From assembly GCF_017942085.1 (NCBI RefSeq), contig NZ_JAGKSP010000012.1:62001-126000 (forward strand): a stretch of DNA of 64,000 nt. The letters run 5' to 3'. The notes beneath the pieces were generated by a model that saw nothing but the letters and a program-made list of their open reading frames with translations, made no database searches and was not told where the DNA came from. Shown here piece by piece: positions 52,063 to 60,879 of the stretch. A program made the position numbers and the translations under genes. The stretch's first letter is position 1. Each line of letters starts with the position of its first letter. This DNA comes from Paenibacillus lignilyticus (GTDB lineage: Bacteria; Bacillota; Bacilli; Paenibacillales; Paenibacillaceae).

Positions 52063-52766
52063 GAAGCGGCCAGCTTAGCCTCTTTATGAGCCGCAATCGC
52101 CTTCTCGCCAATTACAACTTCGACGCGGTGGATATTGTTGCCCTTCTCGACGAACTTAGCTTCATATTCAGTCAACACAAGATCATCGCGCAGCGTTTCT
52201 TTATGAAGATGCAGCGAAATATTGCGCATATGCAATTCCATATCCGCGAAGCTGTTGAGCGAGAATTCGAATAGCAGCTGCGAATCTGTTTTAAAGTGGA
52301 TTTCACCGTATTCGTTTAGAATCTCCATATACTTCTTGACGAAGCGCGGGTGCGTGAGTCTTCTGCGCCCGTGCTTTGCTTTGGGCCAAGGATCGCTGAA
52401 ATTCAAGTGGATGCGCTGGATTTCCCCAGGTGCAAACATCTCCTCGATCCCCTCGATGTTAGCCCGCAGCAGTGCCAAGTTCGGCGGTTGCGAAACGCCT
52501 TCCTTCTCCCATGCCAAACGCGCTTTGTCGCTTGCACGGCGGATCAGCTCGTCGTACATATCAACGCCGATGAAATTAATATGAGGATTCCGAACGCTCA
52601 TATCGCTGATAAACCGGCCTTTTCCCATCCCAAGCTCAACATAGATCGGGTTATCGTTGCCGAAAAATTCACGCCAGCGTCCTTTATGAGGCGCTGCATC
52701 CAGCACCACAAGCTCCGGCTGTGCTTCCAAGCTCTCGAGTATTCCTTTTCTTCCTCTAAGACGCAT
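51981..52766 (-). CDS. trmB: tRNA (guanine-N7-)-methyltransferase
   Basis: About 261 residues from MRLRGRKG (GGAGGAATC upstream). SAM site ELGMGKGRFI near 47-56, catalytic/specificity motif DPWPKAKHGRRRL near 125-137, and the helix LTHPRFVKKY. It methylates G46 in the tRNA variable loop. Compared with the usual ~220-residue enzyme it carries a C-terminal extension rich in Ala, Lys, Asp and Thr (AASQKSDQAADTDNDTN) that overlaps the PAP2 gene. Confidence 0.93.
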   Translation of the reverse strand: MRLRGRKGILESLEAQPELVVLDAAPHKGRWREFFGNDNPIYVELGMGKGRFISDMSVRNPHINFIGVDMYDELIRRASDKARLAWEKEGVSQPPNLALLRANIEGIEEMFAPGEIQRIHLNFSDPWPKAKHGRRRLTHPRFVKKYMEILNEYGEIHFKTDSQLLFEFSLNSFADMELHMRNISLHLHKETLRDDLVLTEYEAKFVEKGNNIHRVEVVIGEKAIAAHKEAKLAASQKSDQAADTDNDTNEPMIAPAAISEG

Positions 52767-52795
52767 ATCGATTGATTCCTCCATTGTTAAATGCC

Positions 52796-52932
52796 GAATG
52801 CTGCACGAGCAACCGCTCGTCCAAACCAATCAGCGCTCGCTGAATGCTGTGCGAGCGATAGCTCGTCCAAGCCAATCAGCGCTCGCTGAATGCTGTACGA
52901 GCGATAGCTCGTCCAAGCCAATCAGCGCTACT
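52796..52932. repeat. Tandem repeats of 46 bp with a hairpin core
   Basis: Three units start with GAATGCTG at 52796, 52842 and 52888, period 46. Each contains ACGAGC..GCTCGT (stem 6, loop 4) and then CCAA(A/G)CCAATCAGCGCTCG. The array lies 30 bp upstream of the trmB start. Reverse-strand flanks match the 40.1-kb repeats. Confidence 0.85.
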
Positions 52933-53007
52933 AAACCATATTGTGCCCGAATTCGGCATCACTTGTAAAGTCGGCGGTAATGCAGCCTCCGTCCGTTTCC
53001 TTGCATA

Positions 53008-53041
53008 TAAAAAGCCGAGGGCGCAGCGAGCGCCATCGGCT
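53008..53041 (-). terminator. Terminator after the 61-residue protein gene
   Basis: AGCCGATGGCGCT pairs with AGCGCCCTCGGCT-like sequence (one mismatch) around a short loop, followed by TTTTTATATG on the minus strand. Confidence 0.8.
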
Positions 53042-53070
53042 GAAGTTCATTCTGATGCAACTACCCTTGT

Positions 53071-53256
53071 TTAGTTGAGCATTTGGTTCTGAGCGGTTTC
53101 TTGCGACTCCAGGATGTCATGAAGTTTCTTCCGGGCGGAAACCTCAACATTATGATTACCGTAAAAACGGATACCTGCGAGCGACATCAATTCTTTTCTC
53201 GTTAATTCGACCGTAACTTTCTCGTCACCATGCGGAATTTTAACTTGTGAATCCAT
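53071..53256 (-). CDS. Small protein of unknown function, 61 residues
   Basis: GAGGTGATGAGG before the ATG, a promoter upstream and a terminator downstream all support a real gene. The sequence (VTVELTRKELMSLAGIRFYG then EVSARKKLHDILESQE) looks like a small beta-helix fold without Cys. Family not recognised. Confidence 0.72.
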   Translation of the reverse strand: MDSQVKIPHGDEKVTVELTRKELMSLAGIRFYGNHNVEVSARKKLHDILESQETAQNQMLN

Positions 53257-53565
53257 TCCTCATCACCTCAACTTGATTATTTTCAAGCGAATTTCCAGAA
53301 AACCGACCTGCTATGACAAGTGTTTGGAAGAGGGTTAAAAGTAGTGTTTTTGCTGTTCTGTCGCACTTTTAATATAACACTTCATGTTAGGTTTAGCAAG
53401 CCCTTTTCTAATCTTTTTTACAGCATTGCGCCTAATTTGAAACCGTTTTTTTGTTTCTAATGAAGTGCGCTTATGCCTCCGATTACACCCCCGGCGTAGC
53501 GTTTTGTCTCTTTTTTCGTTATGATTGGGGATATAAGATTTAATAAAAGCAAGAGGAGCCTACCA
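53257..53565. other. 309-bp divergent intergenic region
   Basis: Between the small gene and ytqA. It holds the promoter of the small gene and an A/T-rich stretch before the ytqA ribosome site. No repeat or further gene is seen. Confidence 0.55.
53371..53399 (-). promoter_or_regulatory. Sigma-A promoter of the 61-residue protein gene
   Basis: TTGCTA (53394-53399) and TATATT (53371-53376) on the minus strand with a 17-bp spacer. Confidence 0.6.
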
Positions 53566-54534
53566 ATGAAAGTGCAAACTCAGCCGGATGCCGACACCCT
53601 ACAGCCTAGCCTGTGGAGCGACAAAAGGTTTCATACATGGAATCACGAAATGCGGGAGCAATTCGGGAGCAAAGTATTCAAGGTCATGCTGGATGCCGGC
53701 TTTACCTGTCCCAACCGGGATGGGAAGATCGCGACAGGCGGATGTACCTTCTGCAGCGCCAGAGGTTCGGGTGATTTTGCGGGCAGCCGCAGAGACGACT
53801 TGGTGACCCAATTCAATAAAATCAGAGATTTGCAGCACCAGAAATGGCCGGAAGCGCAATATATCGGGTATTTCCAAGCGTATACGAATACGTATGCGCC
53901 GGTTGAAGAGCTGCGGGAATATTACGAGGCGATCCTCGTTCAGCCCGGCGTTGTCGGCTTGTCCATTGCAACACGGCCGGACTGCTTGCCGGATGATGTC
54001 GTCGATTACTTGGCTGAGCTGAATGAGCGGACTTATCTGTGGGTCGAGATGGGACTTCAAACGATCCATGAGTCCACTTCCACGCTGATTAACCGCGCTC
54101 ATGATACTGCCTGCTACGAAGATGCGGTTAAACGTCTTCGGGCACGCGGCATTCGCGTTTGCGCGCATATTATTTATGGCCTGCCTCAGGAAACGCATGA
54201 AATGATGCTCGATACCGGCAGAGCTGTTGCTGCTATGGATGTGCAGGGGATTAAGATTCACCTGCTTCATCTTATGCGCAAGACGCCGATGGTCAAGCAA
54301 TATGAAGCAGGCCTGCTCCGCTTCCTGGATCAAGATGAATATGTGAAGCTGATCGTGGATACGCTTGAGCTGCTTCCGCCGGAGATGATTGTGCACCGGC
54401 TTACCGGCGACGCGCCTCGCGACCTGCTGATCGGTCCGATGTGGAGTCTTAAGAAATGGGAAGTGCTCAATGCGATCGACCGCGAGCTGACCGCGCGCAA
54501 CACCTGGCAAGGCCGCTTGTGGGAGGCGCAATAG
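53566..54534 (+). CDS. ytqA: TIGR01212-family radical SAM protein (YtqA-like)
   Basis: 323 residues from MKVQTQ (AAGAGGAGCC upstream). The iron-sulfur cluster Cys residues C48, C60 and C63 (CPNRDGKIATGGCTFC) fit the CX11CX2C pattern of this family rather than the common CX3CX2C. Possible substrate site near GLPQETHEMM (residue 205). Its partner ytqB begins 1 base after the stop, as in Bacillus. In relatives the pair is linked to tRNA modification, but I cannot show this from sequence. Confidence 0.9.
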   Translation: MKVQTQPDADTLQPSLWSDKRFHTWNHEMREQFGSKVFKVMLDAGFTCPNRDGKIATGGCTFCSARGSGDFAGSRRDDLVTQFNKIRDLQHQKWPEAQYIGYFQAYTNTYAPVEELREYYEAILVQPGVVGLSIATRPDCLPDDVVDYLAELNERTYLWVEMGLQTIHESTSTLINRAHDTACYEDAVKRLRARGIRVCAHIIYGLPQETHEMMLDTGRAVAAMDVQGIKIHLLHLMRKTPMVKQYEAGLLRFLDQDEYVKLIVDTLELLPPEMIVHRLTGDAPRDLLIGPMWSLKKWEVLNAIDRELTARNTWQGRLWEAQ

Positions 54535-54535
54535 G

Positions 54536-55105
54536 ATGGGATTCCTAAGCGTGCTCAGCATGGCCCATAAGCTCGTGAAGGAACGAGTCTCACCCGGTGA
54601 CACCGTTATAGACGCGACCTGCGGAAACGGCGTAGACACGCTGTTCCTGGCGGAGCTCGTTGGCCCGCGCGGAACCGTCTATGCCTTCGACATCCAGGAG
54701 GAAGCGCTGGAGCGGACGAGGCAGCGATTGAATGACAGTGCAGCAGGTGCAGCGCTCCACCTCGTCCATGCGAGTCATGCCGATATGGTGGAACAGATTT
54801 CTGCCGATGGGCGCGGGAAGGCGGCAGCTGCAATGTTTAACCTCGGCTATCTGCCCGGCGCGGATCAGTCCGTCATCACGACGCCTGATGGCACGCTCGC
54901 CGCTCTGAAGGCGGCTCTTGCGGTACTTCGACCTTCCGGCATCGTGACCGTCGTGCTTTATCCCGGTCACCCCGGCGGCGCCGAGGAAGCCGACGCCGCC
55001 CTGCAATGGGCTTCCTCGCTGCCTCAGTCGCTGGCCCAAACGGTGCTTTATCGTATGGCGCAAAAAGCGGAGGCACCTTATTTGCTTGCAATCGAGAAAC
55101 GGTAG
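54536..55105 (+). CDS. ytqB: Class I SAM-dependent methyltransferase (YtqB-like)
   Basis: 189 residues. SAM motif I is VIDATCGNGVDTLFLAELVG near 23-42, followed by the acidic YAFDIQEEAL near 50. It belongs to the rRNA_methylase (YtqB) group and probably acts on tRNA wobble uridine chemistry together with YtqA; this is inference. Ribosome site GGGAGGCG lies within the end of ytqA. Confidence 0.9.
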   Translation: MGFLSVLSMAHKLVKERVSPGDTVIDATCGNGVDTLFLAELVGPRGTVYAFDIQEEALERTRQRLNDSAAGAALHLVHASHADMVEQISADGRGKAAAAMFNLGYLPGADQSVITTPDGTLAALKAALAVLRPSGIVTVVLYPGHPGGAEEADAALQWASSLPQSLAQTVLYRMAQKAEAPYLLAIEKR

Positions 55106-55171
55106 TACACGTAAGACAAGCCAGCTTCGAAGCTATGCCGGATTCGTTAAATTATGAGGAGGTCATTATTC

Positions 55172-55573
55172 ATGGCAGTTCGTAAACTTGAGCATGTAGG
55201 CATTATGGTTTCTGATTTGGAGAAGTCGATCGCATTCTATACCGAGATTGTCGGCTTGAAGTACCTGTACACGTTGAAGCATTCCAACAATGTCATCCGC
55301 CTGGCTTTCCTGTCCGGCACCGATGGCGGTGAATCCGAAGTCGAGCTGATTGAAGGTTACGACGGTCAATTGGCGGAGGAAGGACGCACGCATCATGTCG
55401 CGTTCACGGTTGACGATGTGGATGCAGAATTCAAGCGCATCACCGATCTTGGTGTCCCGCTTAAGGATACCGAAATCACGATGCTTCCCAATGGCGCGCG
55501 TTATTTCTTCTTTTACGGCCCGGATGGCGAATTCTTGGAAATGTTCCAGCCTGCCGCACAACCACAAGGCTAA
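55172..55573 (+). CDS. VOC-superfamily (glyoxalase-like) protein
   Basis: 133 residues from MAVRKL (GAGGAGGTC upstream). Paired beta-alpha-beta-beta-beta modules; metal-ligand positions are visible as His in KLEHVGI, Glu in ESEVELIE, His in EGRTHHVAF and Glu in GPDGEFLEMFQ. This ligand set fits glyoxalase I or a dioxygenase. Substrate unknown. Confidence 0.85.
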   Translation: MAVRKLEHVGIMVSDLEKSIAFYTEIVGLKYLYTLKHSNNVIRLAFLSGTDGGESEVELIEGYDGQLAEEGRTHHVAFTVDDVDAEFKRITDLGVPLKDTEITMLPNGARYFFFYGPDGEFLEMFQPAAQPQG

Positions 55574-55620
55574 TGACTGTTTAAGGTATACAAGGAAGTT
55601 CAGACAGAGGAGTGATTCAA

Positions 55621-56586
55621 TTGACACAAACTTACCCCTTGCAATTTAAACCCGAAATGAAAGAACGGATCTGGGGCGGCCGCGCACTGGAGCAATTCGG
55701 CCTGGAGCTTCCGGAAGGCGCGATCGGCGAAGGCTGGATGATCGGCGATCATCCGAACGGCACGACCAAAGTCATGAACGGCGCGCTCGCCGGACTTGGA
55801 TTGGACGAAATTCGCGAGAAATACGGTCGTGAATACTTCGGTACGAAAGGCTATGCCGAGAATGGCCGTTTCCCGCTTCTGATCAAGCTGCTGGATTGCA
55901 ACGACGATCTGTCCATTCAAGTGCATCCTACCGATGCCTATGAAGGATTGCCAGAAGGCGAGCTCGGCAAAACCGAAATGTGGTACATATTGGCTGCCGA
56001 GCCCGGCGCCAAAATCATCTACGGCCTCAAAGAAGGCGTTGACCGCGCTGCCCTCGCAGCTGCCATTGAAGAAGGCCGCGTCATGGATTGCCTGCAAGAA
56101 GTACCGGTCGAAGCCGGCGATGCGTTCTACATCCCTGCGGGTACAGTTCACGCACTGTGTGCAGGCGTTGTAGTCGCTGAAATTCAGCAAAACTCCGATA
56201 CGACTTACCGGGTGTTTGACTACAATCGTCCGGGTCTGGACGGCAAGCTTCGCGAGCTGCATGTCGAAGACTCCCTTAATGTTACCGCGTACGAAGGCGC
56301 AGGCGCGAGCCGCATGAAGACCGATGCCATCGGCGACAATGAATGGCTCACCATCGCAGAATCCCCTTATTTCATCGTTGAAAAAGGGCTTGTGCGTGCA
56401 CCTTGGAAGCTGACAACGACACCGGAATCATTCGTCATTCTCGTGATCGCGGAAGGAACGGGCTCGCTGAGCTGGGACGGCGGCACGCAAGCCGTTAAGG
56501 CCGGCGAATGCTTCTTGCTTCCTGCAAGCCTTGGCAGCTACGAGCTGGATGGCAGCATGACCGTTCTGCGCAGCGTAACGCCTTAA
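55621..56586 (+). CDS. manA: Mannose-6-phosphate isomerase, class I
   Basis: 321 residues from TTG 55621, 8 bases behind AGAGGAG; the GTG at 55612 is inside the ribosome site. Zinc ligands and core: DLSIQVHPTDAY near 95-106, TEMWYILAAEPGAKIIYG near 117-134 and FYIPAGTVHALCAGV near 165-180. Interconverts mannose-6-phosphate and fructose-6-phosphate. Length equals the Bacillus short-type enzyme. Confidence 0.93.
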   Translation: MTQTYPLQFKPEMKERIWGGRALEQFGLELPEGAIGEGWMIGDHPNGTTKVMNGALAGLGLDEIREKYGREYFGTKGYAENGRFPLLIKLLDCNDDLSIQVHPTDAYEGLPEGELGKTEMWYILAAEPGAKIIYGLKEGVDRAALAAAIEEGRVMDCLQEVPVEAGDAFYIPAGTVHALCAGVVVAEIQQNSDTTYRVFDYNRPGLDGKLRELHVEDSLNVTAYEGAGASRMKTDAIGDNEWLTIAESPYFIVEKGLVRAPWKLTTTPESFVILVIAEGTGSLSWDGGTQAVKAGECFLLPASLGSYELDGSMTVLRSVTP

Positions 56587-56599
56587 TTCGAACAATGAA

Positions 56600-56649
56600 A
56601 AAGCCCACCCAAAAGTGTGAAAGGCGACTTTTGAGTGGGCTTTTTTTTT
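56600..56649 (+). terminator. Terminator after manA
   Basis: AAGCCCAC.CAAAAGT pairs with ACTTTTG.GTGGGCTT around ~10 bases, followed by nine T residues. Confidence 0.92.
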
Positions 56650-56714
56650 ATGAGCACCTGAGGATGTCAGATAAAGGAACGGGTTGTCCAGCTGACTACG
56701 CTAAGCTCCCTGCC

Positions 56715-57557
56715 TCATACCTTAATGACAAACGGTGCAACGAGCACCTTTCCCTGATACTGAAACTGTGCCCATAGCTTATACATCCCTGCCTTGGGGA
56801 ACTGCGTGTGGAACATGACACTGGAGGTGCCGGCGCTCATATCGCTTACGGCATGTACATGCAAATACTGCGTGGCACTCTCGTCCAGAATGACGCAATG
56901 TCCCGAAGTGCCAAGATAGGGCTCAAGCTTAATCGGGTTTCCGGTAGCGGCATCCTTCAACGTAAAGTTCAGCATCGCCATTTCCCCTGCCTTAATTTCC
57001 TTCATGTCAGGCATTGCAGTGAGCGTAACCTCAACACCGGAAACAACCGTTTGCATAGACTCGCTGACCGTAAGCATCTCGATAGCCGGCTCCGCACCGC
57101 CAACCGTAATCCATTTCTTATATACCGTGAGCCCAACGTCATCCGGCATAAATTCCGAAATCAGCAGAAATCGGCCGCCATGCGGAAAGCTCAGCTTCAC
57201 TTTGAATTTCCCTTGCCCTTCATGAACCGGATGGACATGCGAGAACGTGGATAAGTCAGCGCTAACGATAATGAGATGCATCAGCTTGGTCATATCCTCT
57301 GTGAAGCGCTCCACCGGAAGTCCCGACGGATCCAGCACCTGCAGCTCTATTTTAATCTCCCGCCCGCTCTCGACCGACTGCTCCTCCGCTACGGTAACCT
57401 TGTATCCCCGATCGGACACATTAGTCATTTGATCTTGCTGCAAATAATGAAGCAGTCCCCTGGTTGGCGGATCTATCTCCACATTGCGAAGCGGTTTGGC
57501 TGTGCAGCCCCCTAGAAGAAGCGCTATCAGCCCTGCCATAACCAGCCATCTCAACAT
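56715..57557 (-). CDS. His-rich lipoprotein, FixH/YtkA-like domains
   Basis: About 280 residues from ATG 57557 (AAAGGAG upstream; another ATG at 57575 is also possible). Lipoprotein signal WLVMAGLIALLLGGC, lipid Cys near 18. Two beta-rich YtkA/FixH-like modules each contain a His cluster: FSHVHPVHEG near 118 and SGHCVILDESATQYLHVHAV near 225. Met residues flank them. Such sites suggest copper binding outside the membrane, by analogy with known periplasmic copper carriers; metal identity is inference. The gene lies 25 bp after the membrane-protein gene. Confidence 0.75.
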   Translation of the reverse strand: MLRWLVMAGLIALLLGGCTAKPLRNVEIDPPTRGLLHYLQQDQMTNVSDRGYKVTVAEEQSVESGREIKIELQVLDPSGLPVERFTEDMTKLMHLIIVSADLSTFSHVHPVHEGQGKFKVKLSFPHGGRFLLISEFMPDDVGLTVYKKWITVGGAEPAIEMLTVSESMQTVVSGVEVTLTAMPDMKEIKAGEMAMLNFTLKDAATGNPIKLEPYLGTSGHCVILDESATQYLHVHAVSDMSAGTSSVMFHTQFPKAGMYKLWAQFQYQGKVLVAPFVIKV

Positions 57558-57582
57558 TAAGCTCCTTTGCTGCATCCGTCGA

Positions 57583-58638
57583 CTATCCTTTCCCTTTCGA
57601 AGCAGACAGGAAATGAACGCCCAGAGACAGTAATGTCGCCTCTACAATCGAGCCTGACCATAGCTCTGCAGACCAGCCGATTCCATCCACCGCGTTCATG
57701 TAGCCGAAGTAAAAGCCCCAAAGCGCAACCGGCAGCGCCCCTGCGATTATTCGCTGTGCCCACATTCTGCCTTCGCCGGCCTTCAAATAGTGATAAAGCA
57801 GATCGCCCAGCAGACCTGCAGCACCTGCAATAATAATCGACTGATAGTATACAAAGCCGTCCAGTACATTCATCATCGTCGTAATCATCGCAAACAGCAG
57901 CGTCATGGCGCCGAAAGGCAGCTGCCACCGTTTCATAAGCAGAAACACCGGATACATATAGATAAGCGTATCCAGCAATATGTAGGTAAGACCGCGCATC
58001 TCGTTACTTTCAGACACGATCCCCCCATTAAAGTGACTGACATACCAGTCTACGACAGCGGCTGCCGGCAAATTGTAACGAAACGTCCAGGCGTACATGA
58101 GGAAGAAGCTGACGGCGCCTACCGTGATTACCAAGGATAGAAATGCCGGCGCAAACTCCACCCAGCTCGGTTTTGTCCATTTCTCATTATGCCAGCCGGC
58201 CCGAAACGGACTCGACAAAATCAATATCCCGCCCAACAGCAGCATCAGGTGTGAAGGACTCAGCAGCGCCGCCGTATTCTGCTCGATGCCGAACACAACA
58301 TGCCAGTACATATCGAATAGTCCGCCGAGCAAGAAGATGACAACGCCGATTAATCCGAGCCCATAGCCGACAGGTGCCGCCTTGATCCAGGGTAAGCCGG
58401 TAGTTCGCTTCGAACGGTACAGCAGCCAGCACATCCAGATGGCCGAAACCATAAAACCCGAATAAAGAATGGCATGCCATGGAGTAAAGAACGTTTCGAC
58501 GACTCCGTGATTATGAGCAAATCCATCCACGAAGATACCGCCAATCAGCCAAATGCCAAAGAGAATGGTCCAATAATCTTTCGCCGTGCTCACTCGTACT
58601 ACGCGTGTATTCATAGCTTGAATCGGAACCGGTTGCAT
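57583..58638 (-). CDS. Polytopic membrane protein with intramembrane histidines
   Basis: About 351 residues from MQPVPIQ (CGGAGGG upstream). Around nine hydrophobic segments. Histidines occur at or near helix ends: FAHNHG (residues about 40-44), FTPWHA, MYWHVVFG and LSPSHLML, plus YVSHFNGG in a loop. No known motif (Walker, SLC, PAP2) is seen. The pattern could bind heme or copper. It is cotranscribed with the His-rich lipoprotein directly downstream. Confidence 0.75.
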   Translation of the reverse strand: MQPVPIQAMNTRVVRVSTAKDYWTILFGIWLIGGIFVDGFAHNHGVVETFFTPWHAILYSGFMVSAIWMCWLLYRSKRTTGLPWIKAAPVGYGLGLIGVVIFLLGGLFDMYWHVVFGIEQNTAALLSPSHLMLLLGGILILSSPFRAGWHNEKWTKPSWVEFAPAFLSLVITVGAVSFFLMYAWTFRYNLPAAAVVDWYVSHFNGGIVSESNEMRGLTYILLDTLIYMYPVFLLMKRWQLPFGAMTLLFAMITTMMNVLDGFVYYQSIIIAGAAGLLGDLLYHYLKAGEGRMWAQRIIAGALPVALWGFYFGYMNAVDGIGWSAELWSGSIVEATLLSLGVHFLSASKGKG

Positions 58639-58743
58639 GGCGCGTCCCTCCGGAGTTGTCAATTTTGCAAAGGCTGTAACCGCCTTCACATTCTTGTCTT
58701 ATTGTACTATGCCGATTTGCTTTTCCACTACTGGGCCGGCTAA

Positions 58744-58777
58744 AAAAAGAAGACCGCCGATTAAACGGCAGTCTCCT
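58744..58777 (-). terminator. Terminator overlapping the stop codon of the GT39-like gene
   Basis: AGACTGCCG pairs with CGGCGGTCT (one G-U pair) with the loop holding the TAA stop; TTCTTTTTTT follows on the minus strand. Confidence 0.85.
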
Positions 58778-60035
58778 CTTCCTTCTTCCAAACCCCTCTT
58801 CGCTCCAGCAGCGCTACTAAAGCCGCAGCAGCAAATATCGTTAATAGACATACGAGCGGATAACCATAGCGTCCGAAGGTAATAAATGGTAGATGAATGA
58901 ACCAATAATAGAGAAAGGGCAGCAGCAGCGGCAAAACCAGCTTCAACCGTCCGCGAATGCCAACCACGACGATTCCTGCGAAGCCAACAAGCACATACAG
59001 CCAGTGCACCACATTAATCGCCGGTCTAGGCAAGCCCGGTACCGGCTTAGAGTAGAACGGGCTCTCGAAGAGCTGGATGGACTTTCCGACCGTAAACCAG
59101 TACGCATAGTCGAACGTGTGATGTTTGAAGCCATAAGCAATGACGCGCTGCGCGGCCAGCTTCTCCGCACTGTCGCTGCCAACGAACAGCTTCTGATCCT
59201 TGTATTGCGGATATTGCTCGAAGAACCCTTTGGGCGGATTGGCGCGTTTGATCAGCGCTCCCAGCAGCATGGGATTGCCGGTGGATTTGGTGAATGGAAT
59301 AAATTCATGAAAATCGACGTAGTTGCGAACCCACCACGGCGAGAGCAGCAGCATGCTGCATACGCCAACGATAGCTGTATACTTGAAAATATCCTTCCAG
59401 TTGTAGCGCTTCACGAGCCAGATGATCAGCAAACAAATCGGAATCAGCGCGCATTGCGGTTTGACGTAACAGGAGAGCCCCAGCATGATACCGACAAACA
59501 CATATACGGATGCCTTTCTACGCTTCAGTGCATAAATAATGCTGCAAATCAGCAACAAAAAGAGCAGTTTAAACGTCGATTCCGTTAGAATCGCGCCCGA
59601 GGCAAACAAGTTCGGCACATAAAGCGCATCGAGCAGTACAGCCGCAACGGCGACGCGTCTGCCCAGCAGCTCACGCGCGATGATGAAAATGAGATAAACC
59701 GAAGCCGCCTGCATGAGGCACTGAAGCAAACGGAAGCCCATCACGGCGGCATCGCGATCCAGAAAGGACAAAAATCCGCTGAGCACGACAGGAACCACAG
59801 GCATGATATAGTTGGTCGGGTTCATACCGCTGTTATAAACAAGCGTATGATGCTCGAGCAGAACCTGCGCGGCATGTACATATTTGACATCATCATTGTT
59901 GCGTTTCTCATAGGAACCAAGCAGGAAATGGTCGCCGAGCGACAAGACCGAAATCACATGGATGAGTAAAACCGACGCCATTAAAATCCAAACAAACTTC
60001 CGCGTCCGGGACGTTTCGGACCGTAGTGAAAACAA
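58761..60035 (-). CDS. Membrane glycosyltransferase, GT39/ArnT-like
   Basis: 424 residues, TTG start 7 bases behind AAGGGAG. An N-terminal helix, then the acidic NNDDVKYVHAAQVLL in the first outer loop (catalytic Asp in GT-C enzymes) and about ten helices with a C-terminal soluble tail. The layout fits PMT/ArnT-type transferases that use polyprenyl-phosphate sugars. Divergent from the GT2-DUF2304-SMR operon, which could make and flip such a donor. Confidence 0.8.
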   Translation of the reverse strand: MFSLRSETSRTRKFVWILMASVLLIHVISVLSLGDHFLLGSYEKRNNDDVKYVHAAQVLLEHHTLVYNSGMNPTNYIMPVVPVVLSGFLSFLDRDAAVMGFRLLQCLMQAASVYLIFIIARELLGRRVAVAAVLLDALYVPNLFASGAILTESTFKLLFLLLICSIIYALKRRKASVYVFVGIMLGLSCYVKPQCALIPICLLIIWLVKRYNWKDIFKYTAIVGVCSMLLLSPWWVRNYVDFHEFIPFTKSTGNPMLLGALIKRANPPKGFFEQYPQYKDQKLFVGSDSAEKLAAQRVIAYGFKHHTFDYAYWFTVGKSIQLFESPFYSKPVPGLPRPAINVVHWLYVLVGFAGIVVVGIRGRLKLVLPLLLPFLYYWFIHLPFITFGRYGYPLVCLLTIFAAAALVALLERRGVWKKEEETAV

Positions 60036-60155
60036 AGCAAAACTCCCTTTCCAATTTACTGGTATTCTATAAAGAACCGATTTCTATTATACTATAAAAG
60101 ATTTGTTGAAAAGCAAGCCTCGCAAGTAGAAGGATGGGAAAGAAGGTAATTTGAA

Positions 60156-60860
60156 ATGCAGCAACAACGGAGCAGCGATATATTGGTCATTATTCCTGCC
60201 TATAACGAAGAAGATACACTGGCCCGAACCGTGCAGGAGCTCAAACGGCACACCCCTTATGATTTTGTCGTCATCGATGATGGCTCTAAAGACCGCACGC
60301 CTGAGATCATTCGCAGTGAAGGATTTCCTTCCCTTCGCCATGCCGTGAATCTCGGAATCGGCGGTTCGATGCAAAGCGGCTACAAGTATGCAGACCGCGG
60401 CGGCTATAAATATGCGATTCAACTGGATGCGGACGGACAGCATCGGCCAGCCGACATAGCGAAGCTTGTTACTGAAATCATAAGCCATGACTTTGACATG
60501 GTCATTGGCTCGCGTTTTGTTGAACAGAGCAGCTACAAGGGAAGCCTCTCCCGACGAATCGGGATCTTCTACTTTCACTGGCTGATTCGGATGTTGACCG
60601 GCGTACAGGTCTACGACCCGACATCCGGCTTTCGCATCGTCGGACGCCGTGCAATCGAGCTGTTTTCGCGAACCTACCCGACGGATTATCCCGAAGTGGA
60701 AGTGCTCGTCAGCTTGTCCAAGCGAGGATACAAGCTCAAAGAGATCAGTGTCGAGATGCGCAACCGCCAAGGCGGCTCCTCCTCCATCAACTGGTCCAAA
60801 TCGATTTATTACATGATGAAGGTTACGATGTTCTCGCTCATTCGCAAAAGCTTCTCTTAA
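60156..60860 (+). CDS. Glycosyltransferase, family 2 (polyprenyl-phosphate sugar synthase type)
   Basis: 234 residues. GT-A motifs: VIIPAYNEEDTLARTVQEL near 10-28, VIDDGSKDRT near 44, the catalytic DADGQHRPAD near 91 and the YDPTSGFRIV region near 155. No membrane helix. Relatives make dolichyl- or undecaprenyl-phosphate mannose or glucose. It heads an operon with DUF2304 and SMR-like genes, a combination known for polyprenyl-sugar handling. Confidence 0.9.
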   Translation: MQQQRSSDILVIIPAYNEEDTLARTVQELKRHTPYDFVVIDDGSKDRTPEIIRSEGFPSLRHAVNLGIGGSMQSGYKYADRGGYKYAIQLDADGQHRPADIAKLVTEIISHDFDMVIGSRFVEQSSYKGSLSRRIGIFYFHWLIRMLTGVQVYDPTSGFRIVGRRAIELFSRTYPTDYPEVEVLVSLSKRGYKLKEISVEMRNRQGGSSSINWSKSIYYMMKVTMFSLIRKSFS

Positions 60861-60879
60861 ACGAAAGGAACCGCCCTAG

